Shown piece by piece: positions 43,461-49,629 of a DNA stretch of 64,000 nucleotides. The stretch is from an uncultured Atopobium sp. (GTDB taxonomy: Bacteria > Actinomycetota > Coriobacteriia > Coriobacteriales > Atopobiaceae). The stretch spans positions 1 through 64,000 of the forward strand of contig CALHVU010000035.1 of assembly GCA_938036925.1 (NCBI GenBank). The letters run 5' to 3'. The position numbers and the translations under genes were made by a program. The notes under the pieces are model-generated. The model searched no databases. It had not been told where the DNA came from and worked only from the letters and a program-made list of their open reading frames with translations. How positions within the stretch are numbered: position 1 is the first letter of the stretch; every line of letters starts with the position of its first letter.

Positions 43461-44015
43461 ATGGCCAACACCAACATCTATGACCTCTCCGTAGAAGAGC
43501 GTGACGGATCTCTTACTTCCCTCTCCTCATTTGACGGTAAGGTTCTTCTTATTGTTAATACTGCAACTGGCTGTGGTTTTACCCCACAGTATGAGGATCT
43601 TGAGCGCATTTACGCTGCTTATAAAGATCAAGGCTTTGAGATTTTAGACTTCCCTTGCAATCAGTTTGCAGACCAAGCCCCAGAGTCCGATGAAGAGATT
43701 CACCAGTTCTGCACTATGAAATTTGGCACCAATTTTCCACAGTTCAAGAAGGGCGACGTTAACGGAGAGACTGCAAATCCTCTCTTTGTGCGTCTTGCAA
43801 CAGCTTTCCCCTTCCAAGGCTTTGGTAAGGGCATCAAAGCCCTTGCGCTAGATAAATTTGCAAAGGCAAACAACAAGAAGTTTGGTGACAAGGCTTATAT
43901 CATGTGGAACTTCACTAAATTCCTTGTAGACCGTCAGGGAAACGTTGTTGCACGCTTTGAGCCAACCACCGATATGGCAGAAGTTGAGTCTGCAATTAAA
44001 AGCCTACTTGCGTAA
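43461..44015 (+). CDS. Glutathione peroxidase family thiol peroxidase
   Basis: The 184-residue protein has the family active-site strand VNTATGCGFTPQY with the peroxidatic Cys (about residue 37) in place of selenocysteine. LDFPCNQFADQAPESDEEI supplies the second Cys, and WNFTKFLVDRQGNVVARF gives the catalytic Trp-Asn. In bacteria these enzymes usually use thioredoxin to reduce hydroperoxides. It heads a rightward operon with a MarR regulator (22 bases on) and a CDF metal exporter, linking peroxide defence to metal export. It has an AAGGAA site and an operator-like palindrome upstream. Confidence 0.94.
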   Translation: MANTNIYDLSVEERDGSLTSLSSFDGKVLLIVNTATGCGFTPQYEDLERIYAAYKDQGFEILDFPCNQFADQAPESDEEIHQFCTMKFGTNFPQFKKGDVNGETANPLFVRLATAFPFQGFGKGIKALALDKFAKANNKKFGDKAYIMWNFTKFLVDRQGNVVARFEPTTDMAEVESAIKSLLA

Positions 44016-44036
44016 GGCGAGAGGACCGATTTACTC

Positions 44037-44552
44037 ATGAGTTCTTCTCAAAAAGAAATACAGTCCGTTGCGGCCGCTAGCACTTTTGTTAGCGGCACTT
44101 CTACACTCGACAACTCCCCCGATATCCCCGAGCTTCTCCTCAAAAACCAGCTCTGCTTCCCGCTCTACAGCGCCTCAAAAGAAGTGGTACGAAGGTATAC
44201 TCCGCTACTTAAGCCCTTTAATCTGACGTATACGCAATACATTGCCATGATGGCGCTTTGGGAACATGAATCCTTGGATGTCAAAACCTTAGGTGAGCTT
44301 TTATTTCTTGATTCAGGCACCTTGACTCCACTTCTTAAAAAGCTTGAGGAGAAGAGCCTTGTACTGCGTCAAAAAACAAACAAAGACGGACGTCAGCTGA
44401 TTGTTTCCCTCACCCAAAAAGGCAAAGACCTTAGGCGAGAAATTCAAGTGGTTCCACATCAGATTGGCTCATGCGTTAATCTCTCGCCCGAAGAGGGCGC
44501 TGAGCTTAAACGGTTGCTTTTAAAAGTTCTCTCTAACGTTACGGAAAGTTAG
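44037..44552 (+). CDS. MarR/OhrR family transcription regulator
   Basis: This is a 171-residue winged-helix regulator. After a ~35-residue Ser/Thr-rich N-terminus it has LKNQLCFPLYSASKEVVRRY, where the Cys in QLCF aligns with the peroxide-sensing Cys of OhrR. The DNA-binding helix-turn-helix follows (VKTLGELLFLDSGTLTPLLKKLEEKSL), then the wing LRQKTNKDGRQLIVSLT. It lies between gpx and the CDF gene and probably controls this operon through the AAATTGT-type palindromes in front of gpx. Sensing of organic hydroperoxides is likely. Confidence 0.9.
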   Translation: MSSSQKEIQSVAAASTFVSGTSTLDNSPDIPELLLKNQLCFPLYSASKEVVRRYTPLLKPFNLTYTQYIAMMALWEHESLDVKTLGELLFLDSGTLTPLLKKLEEKSLVLRQKTNKDGRQLIVSLTQKGKDLRREIQVVPHQIGSCVNLSPEEGAELKRLLLKVLSNVTES

Positions 44553-44559
44553 ATTTACT

Positions 44560-45732
44560 ATGACCCAATCACAGGTAACTATAACCTCTTCCGAGCGCGA
44601 AACCGCCATTGTACGCACTAGCGCCATAGGCATTGCAGCCAATGTTGCACTTGCGGCATTCAAAGCAGCTGTGGGCATTTTATCTAACTCGATTGCTGTT
44701 ACTCTTGATGCGGTGAACAATCTCTCCGATGCAATTTCATCAATCATCACCATTGTGGGAACCAAACTCTCTAACAAAAAAGCTGATCGCGAGCATCCTT
44801 TTGGTCATGGGCGCATTGAATACATCACTACAACAGTCATTGCTGCAATCATCATGTATGCGGGCATTTCTTCACTTATTAAATCTATTCAAGACATCAT
44901 GGACCCCGCAACGCCAGACTATAGCCTTCTGTCCTTAATTATCATTGCTGTAGCTGTAGTGGTAAAGATTATTTTGGGTCACTACGTCCGCTCTGTAGGT
45001 AACCGCGTAAACTCCGACACCCTTATTGCATCGGGCTCAGATGCACTTTTTGACGCTGCACTCTCTACTTCTGTTTTAGCTGCTGCTCTTATTTTTATCT
45101 TTACGGGAATTAGCATTGAAGCATACGTAGGCATTGTTATCTCTGCATTCATCATTAAAGCTTCAATTGAGCTGCTACAGGGCTCCATTAAAGAAATTAT
45201 TGGCATGCGTCCTGATACGGCTCTTTCAACACTCATCTATGATGTTGTAAAAGATGATCCAGATGCAGAAGGTGTTTACGACCTCATTATCCACAGCTAT
45301 GGACCAGACAAATTTGTTGGCTCATTTCACACTGAGGTGCTTGATACCACAACGGCTATTGAAATTGATACTATGACTCGACGTCTGAGTACAAAGATTT
45401 ACGAGCAGACATCAGGTAAAATAATCATTGCTGCCATTGGCATTTACGCGAGAAACACTACCGATAATCGAATTATAAAAATGCGTACTGAAGTCACCAA
45501 AATGGCTTTATCTCATGAAGGCGTTCTTCAAGTTCATGGCTTTATTGCCGACATTGAAAACCAATTTATGGCCTTTGATACAGTTATTGAGTTTGGCTAT
45601 GACGGTAAGCAAATCATCCACGATATTATTCATGAAGTAGAAGCAGCCTATCCTGATATGAATGTCTCTGTTCTTTTGGACCGCGATACAAGCGATCTTT
45701 CTGAACATGAAGAAGACAGAGACTTGCACTAA
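44560..45732 (+). CDS. Cation diffusion facilitator (CDF) metal exporter
   Basis: This 390-residue inner-membrane proton-coupled exporter has six membrane segments, with a metal site contributed by LDAVNNLSDA in segment 2 and ASGSDALFDAAL in segment 5. The HPFGHGR cytoplasmic motif is also present. It has a C-terminal cytoplasmic domain and then an extra ~90-residue extension ending in an acidic, His-bearing tail. The Asn in segment 2 and Asp in segment 5 do not allow Zn, Fe or Mn to be chosen. It follows the MarR gene by 7 bases. Confidence 0.9.
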   Translation: MTQSQVTITSSERETAIVRTSAIGIAANVALAAFKAAVGILSNSIAVTLDAVNNLSDAISSIITIVGTKLSNKKADREHPFGHGRIEYITTTVIAAIIMYAGISSLIKSIQDIMDPATPDYSLLSLIIIAVAVVVKIILGHYVRSVGNRVNSDTLIASGSDALFDAALSTSVLAAALIFIFTGISIEAYVGIVISAFIIKASIELLQGSIKEIIGMRPDTALSTLIYDVVKDDPDAEGVYDLIIHSYGPDKFVGSFHTEVLDTTTAIEIDTMTRRLSTKIYEQTSGKIIIAAIGIYARNTTDNRIIKMRTEVTKMALSHEGVLQVHGFIADIENQFMAFDTVIEFGYDGKQIIHDIIHEVEAAYPDMNVSVLLDRDTSDLSEHEEDRDLH

Positions 45733-45751
45733 AAGCAAGTAAATACATCCT

Positions 45752-45870
45752 AAAAAAGGGGCGAGCCGCTGACACCCAGAGTCAGCGGCTCGTGTTCTAC
45801 GCTCGCAAGAAAGGGAGAGGGTCTTTCTCCGAGCTACGGGAACCTGAATAAAGCAAGCAAGTAAATTGCT
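45752..45870 (-). ncRNA. Small RNA copy B with C-rich-loop hairpin and intrinsic terminator
   Basis: Read on the minus strand, in order: TTGCTTTAT (45848-45856); a hairpin with stems GCTCG/CGAGC and GAAAG/CTTTC (45801-45834) presenting the apical loop ACCCUCUCC; a linker; and a terminator with a perfect 12-bp stem (45762-45792) and CCCCTTTTTT. GGTTAACTT lies upstream at 45883-45891. The upstream feoB unit is closed by its own terminator near 46089, and the downstream CDF gene is convergent, so this appears to be a stand-alone transcript of ~110 bases. It shares its block order and loop with 40281-40385, while the stem sequences differ. Confidence 0.65.
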
Positions 45871-45948
45871 TAAAAACATAGTAAGTTAACCGTGGGAAAC
45901 TTACAAGAATCTTTTTAGTTTTTTTATCTAATTTCGTAAACTCTACAA

Positions 45949-45965
45949 AAAGTTAGACTAAGTTT
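45949..45965. promoter_or_regulatory. DtxR/IdeR-like palindrome
   Basis: AAAGTTAGACTAAGTTT is an 8-1-8 inverted repeat with one mismatch and shares the GTTAGACTAA core of actinobacterial IdeR/DtxR boxes. It lies upstream of RNA copy B on the minus strand. Iron-dependent control of that RNA is inferred only. Confidence 0.4.
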
Positions 45966-46084
45966 ACATGTCTATGGATTTTTATCTTATATCAAGAAAG
46001 TCCGAGATAAACGTGTATTCTCGCCCTTGTTTTTGAATGACCTTTTCAAACATACCTGCATCTGGTGCGCTTTTTAAATTGGCA

Positions 46085-46118
46085 CAAAAAATCCTCCGCA
46101 CCGAAATGGTGCGGAGGA
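46085..46118 (-). terminator. Intrinsic terminator of feoB
   Basis: ATCCTCCGCACC pairs with GGTGCGGAGGAT around a 5-base loop, followed on the minus strand by TTTTTTGTG. It lies ~30 bases past the feoB stop. Confidence 0.9.
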
Positions 46119-46147
46119 TCAGGTCAGCGTACTAATCTAGTAGTAGC

Positions 46148-48808
46148 TTATGCCTTTGCAACCTCGGTAAGGTTGGTAAGAATCTTATCGTCCTTCTTAT
46201 CCCACTTTGGAGCAGGACGGAAGAGCTGGAAGAGAATTGCTGCCAAGAAGGCAAAAGCAATAACAGTCCAGACACCGAAGGAACCAAGAACGAAGAACTC
46301 CCAGAACTGGTTGATGATAAGACCAACAATCCATGCAAAAGTGCACTGATAACCAATTGCAAACCAGAACCACTTTGAGTCGTTCATCTGACGACGGATG
46401 GAACCAACTGCAGCGAAGCAAGGTGCGTCAAGCATATTGAATGCAACAAATGCGCACATTGCACCAACGTGAAGAATGCCACCAGCATCGGTGAACATGC
46501 CAGCGAAGCCAGACCACATAGTAACGGACTTCTCACTTGCATCGCCAAGACCGTAAAGAACACCAAAGGTAGAAACAAGGTTCTCTTTTGCGATCAGAGC
46601 GGAGATGGAAGCTGCAGTTGCCTGCCAGTTTGCAAATCCAAGAGGAGCAAAGATAACGCCGATGAAACCACCAACAGCTGCAAGCAGGGAGAAGTCCATG
46701 ACATTCTCAGGAGCGCCCTCGATGCCTGGAAGGTAACCAAAGACACCGTTTGCACCCTCCCAGGTTGCCCAACCAAAGTTGGAAAGAACCCAGATACCAA
46801 TAGCCGCTGCGAAGATGATGGTACCAGCCTTAAGGATGTATGCAGAGATACGCTCCCAAACGTGCATTGCCCAAGACTTGATAGAAGGCATGTGGTAATC
46901 AGGAAGCTCCATAACAAATGGTGCAGGCTCGCCCTCAAATGCCTTAGTCTTCTTCAGCATGATTGCAGAAATAACAATCATTGCAACGCCAAGGAAGTAG
47001 AAAGCAGGAGCAACCCACCAAGCAGAAGTGCCACCAATAAGAACACCCATAACCAAAGCAATGATTGGCTGCTTTGCGGAGCAAGGAATCATGGTGGTGA
47101 GCATTGCAGTCATACGGCGGTCCTTCTCGTTCTCAATGGTACGAGTAGAAAGAACGCCAGGAACACCACAGCCAGAAGAAATCAGAAGTGGAATGAAGGA
47201 CTTGCCGGACAGGCCAAAGCGACGGAACACGCGGTCCATAACAAAGGCAACACGGCTCATGTAACCGCAGTCCTCAAGGAAGCACAGCATGACAAACAGA
47301 ACAAGCATCTGTGGAATGAAGCCAAGGACAGAGCCAACGCCGCCGATAATACCGTCAACTACAAGGCTAGTGACAACGGGGCTTGCGCCAGCACCTTCAA
47401 GAGCACCGCGAGCAAGATCAGGAATACCTGGGACATACATGCCATACGCAGAAGCTTCTGGCTCAGTAGCAGCGCCTTCAACAGCAGTCTTAAAACCAGC
47501 AGCAGTTACGCCACCAAGAGTCTGGAGTTCCTGACCCTCAGCAAGAATTGGGTTGCCGTCAGCGTCAAGCTTAAGAGGATTGTCGTCAGTATCAACGAAG
47601 TTGCCATCCTCATCATGAACTGGTGCGCTCAGAGCAACAACGTTCTTCTTGGCAGTCTCTGCCTCAAAGCTGGTGATAGCGTCAGAATCCCACTGTTTAG
47701 CCGCGATTGCAGCACGAACCTCAGTGGTATCAATACCAGCCTCGTCAGCTGCGTTGAGATACGCGTCAATCTGGTCACCATAGTGATGAGAGTCAAACTC
47801 ATCTTTTGCCTCATTGTACTCGGCGTCGCCGATACCCATGAAGTGGAAACCCTTGTCAAACAGGTTGTCGTTGACCCAATCAGTAGCTCCCGTACCAACG
47901 GTAGAAATGGAGATGAAGTACACAAGAGCCATGATGATGACGAAGATAGGAAGACCAAGGATACGGTTAGTAACAACACGGTCAATCTTCTCGGAAGTAG
48001 TCAGCTGCTTTGGAGCCTTCTTGACGCAAGCTGCCATAACGCCAGCAATCCACTCATAACGGTCAGAAGTAATGATGGACTCGGCGTCGTCATCGCGAGA
48101 CTGCTCAACTGCAGCAATGATCTTCTCAAGCTCAGCGGTCTTCTCGGCAGAAAGGTTAAGAGGAGCAATTGCATTTGCATCGCGCTCAAAAACCTTAATG
48201 GAGTACCAACGAGAAAGAGTTGCAGGAGCAAGACCCTCAATTGCAGTAGCAATCTTGCCAAGAGCCTCTTCAACCTCTGGGGTAAAGCACTTAACACCCT
48301 CAGCAGGAGTTCCCTCCTGGCCAGCCTTAATTGCAGTCTTTACCAGAGTATCAATGTTCTTGTTACGAAGTGCGGAGACCTCAACAACCTCAACGCCAAG
48401 CTGCTTAGAGAGCTCTGCGGTATCAATGACGTCACCAGATTCCTTAAGCAGGTCAACCATGTTAAGGCCAAGAACAACAGGGCGGCCAGCCTCAAGAATC
48501 TGAGTAGTCAGATAAAGGTTACGCTCCAGGTTAGTGACATCGAGAAGGTCAATGATGGCGTCTGGGCGCTCATTAATGAGGTAGTCACGAGATACCTGCT
48601 CCTCAGGTGAATAAGGAGACAGAGAATAAATACCAGGAAGGTCGACAAAGGTGACGTCCTTATCGGCACGCCAGTTTGCCTGCTTCTTCTCGACGGTAAC
48701 GCCTGGCCAGTTGCCGACGTAGCCGTTTGAGCCCGTAAGCTCATTGAATAGGGTGGTCTTACCGCAGTTTGGGTTACCTGCAAGACCAATAATAGTCTTT
48801 TGTGCCAT
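46148..48808 (-). CDS. feoB: Ferrous iron transporter FeoB
   Basis: FeoB imports Fe(II) through the cytoplasmic membrane and is controlled by an N-terminal G domain. That domain has G1 GNPNCGKTT (11-19), G3 DLPGIYS (57-63), G4 NMVD (116-119), and then a helical GDI region. The membrane part has two Gate modules, with LEDCGYMSRVAFVMDR and a late CFLED-type repeat. At 886 residues it is longer than usual. Between the first two membrane segments there is an acidic insert (about 320-460) with DEDGNFVDTDD and LDADGNPIL, absent from E. coli FeoB. The start overlaps the feoA stop by one base (TAATG). Confidence 0.95.
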   Translation of the reverse strand: MAQKTIIGLAGNPNCGKTTLFNELTGSNGYVGNWPGVTVEKKQANWRADKDVTFVDLPGIYSLSPYSPEEQVSRDYLINERPDAIIDLLDVTNLERNLYLTTQILEAGRPVVLGLNMVDLLKESGDVIDTAELSKQLGVEVVEVSALRNKNIDTLVKTAIKAGQEGTPAEGVKCFTPEVEEALGKIATAIEGLAPATLSRWYSIKVFERDANAIAPLNLSAEKTAELEKIIAAVEQSRDDDAESIITSDRYEWIAGVMAACVKKAPKQLTTSEKIDRVVTNRILGLPIFVIIMALVYFISISTVGTGATDWVNDNLFDKGFHFMGIGDAEYNEAKDEFDSHHYGDQIDAYLNAADEAGIDTTEVRAAIAAKQWDSDAITSFEAETAKKNVVALSAPVHDEDGNFVDTDDNPLKLDADGNPILAEGQELQTLGGVTAAGFKTAVEGAATEPEASAYGMYVPGIPDLARGALEGAGASPVVTSLVVDGIIGGVGSVLGFIPQMLVLFVMLCFLEDCGYMSRVAFVMDRVFRRFGLSGKSFIPLLISSGCGVPGVLSTRTIENEKDRRMTAMLTTMIPCSAKQPIIALVMGVLIGGTSAWWVAPAFYFLGVAMIVISAIMLKKTKAFEGEPAPFVMELPDYHMPSIKSWAMHVWERISAYILKAGTIIFAAAIGIWVLSNFGWATWEGANGVFGYLPGIEGAPENVMDFSLLAAVGGFIGVIFAPLGFANWQATAASISALIAKENLVSTFGVLYGLGDASEKSVTMWSGFAGMFTDAGGILHVGAMCAFVAFNMLDAPCFAAVGSIRRQMNDSKWFWFAIGYQCTFAWIVGLIINQFWEFFVLGSFGVWTVIAFAFLAAILFQLFRPAPKWDKKDDKILTNLTEVAKA

Positions 48809-49053
48809 TAGGCTTCCTCTACCTTGTGAACGTCTACTACTTCAATGCTTGCAGCCTCATCCTTACGGATAGAAAGCTCGTAGCCACGAACTGTGAGCTC
48901 AATTGGGTCTCCCAGTGGTGCTACCTTTTTGACGTAAACCTCAGTGCCCTTAGTAAGGCCCATGTCCATAATGCGACGTTTCACGGCGCCTACACCCTTT
49001 AGCGCAGCAACCGTGCAACTCTCCCCCACCTTAACTTCTTTCAGAGTTGCCAT
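48808..49053 (-). CDS. feoA: FeoA family protein (second copy)
   Basis: The 81-residue SH3-like protein carries the FeoA signature GVGAVKRRIMDMGLTKGTEVYVKK. A PLGDPIELTVRGYELSIRKDEA strand region follows. FeoA is a small cytoplasmic partner needed for FeoB function. Its stop overlaps the feoB start, so translation is coupled. A distinct FeoA-like gene lies 70 bases upstream in the same operon. Confidence 0.93.
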   Translation of the reverse strand: MATLKEVKVGESCTVAALKGVGAVKRRIMDMGLTKGTEVYVKKVAPLGDPIELTVRGYELSIRKDEAASIEVVDVHKVEEA

Positions 49054-49122
49054 AACCTTCCTTTCATCGAAACACGTATTAAAAGCCGCGGGTTTTACCA
49101 GCAGCGCAATACAACAAAGTGT

Positions 49123-49389
49123 TTAGAGCGGAGAAACCATGATGTGCGACGACATCTGACGGTTCAGTCCAAGTCGTGCACCCTTAACGCTGACAATAAC
49201 GTCACCGTTGACTCGTGAAATAACCTTTACCTCGGCGCCCTCAACAAAACCAAGTGTTGAAAGGTGCTGACGAAGATCAGAAGCACCCTTAACCGTTACG
49301 ATCAACGCAGTCTCTCCCTCACCAAGCATGGCAAGAGGAAGAACTGGACCAGAATTCGCAGGACCCTGTGAGGTCTTTTCTGTATCCAT
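49123..49389 (-). CDS. feoA: FeoA family protein (first copy)
   Basis: The 88-residue protein has a ~15-residue flexible N-terminus and a FeoA domain (LPLAMLGEGETALIV, LRQHLSTLGFVEGAEVKVISR, GARLGLNRQMSSHIMV). It differs from the second copy more than recent duplicates would, so the two probably have separate roles. It is the first gene of the feoA-feoA-feoB operon; a palindrome with iron-box character precedes it. Confidence 0.9.
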   Translation of the reverse strand: MDTEKTSQGPANSGPVLPLAMLGEGETALIVTVKGASDLRQHLSTLGFVEGAEVKVISRVNGDVIVSVKGARLGLNRQMSSHIMVSPL

Positions 49390-49408
49390 GCATCCCCCAA
49401 AATAACGT

Positions 49409-49425
49409 AGGCAAACTAAGTTTGC
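49409..49425 (-). promoter_or_regulatory. Palindrome upstream of the feo operon, possible iron-regulator site
   Basis: GCAAACTAAGTTTGC is a 7-1-7 perfect inverted repeat 22-36 bases before the first feoA start. On the minus strand the overlapping TTAGTTTGCCTA resembles the DtxR/IdeR half-site TTAGGTTAGCCTAA with two changes. AAAGTT...AACTTT lies further upstream (about 49461-49482). Confidence 0.45.
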
Positions 49426-49489
49426 TCTTTCGAACTTTTACTTCATTAGTATCAACTAAAAGTTAAGGTAATTCAACTTTCATTTAATA

Positions 49490-49541
49490 ATTAAAGTAAA
49501 AATAAGGCGAGAAACTCTGTCTACCAGTGGTTTCTCGCCTT
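49490..49541 (-). terminator. Intrinsic terminator of ppc with GGCGAGAAAC/GTTTCTCGCC stem
   Basis: A perfect 12-bp stem (AAGGCGAGAAAC, 49504-49515, with its complement at 49530-49541) and a 14-base loop are followed on the minus strand by TTATTTTTACTTT. It is one of the inverted GCGAGAA pairs. Confidence 0.8.
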
Positions 49542-49629
49542 GTAAATATTGCAACTTTATTTCAGGTAATACTAGGTTTACGTAAACATAAACGATTGTT
49601 TGCTCAAGCTTACGGCAAGCTGTGTGACA

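Noticed and set aside
40281..45870. Reading the two GGAGAGGG hairpins in the plus direction as riboswitches for rightward genes
   Set aside because: T-runs after the terminator hairpins exist only on the minus strand, and no rightward gene follows copy A.
46469..48610. Very long rightward open frame (713 codons) opposite feoB
   Set aside because: It lies wholly antisense to a clear FeoB. The predicted protein is rich in Asn, Lys, Ser and Leu with no domain, and it reflects codon choice of the real gene.
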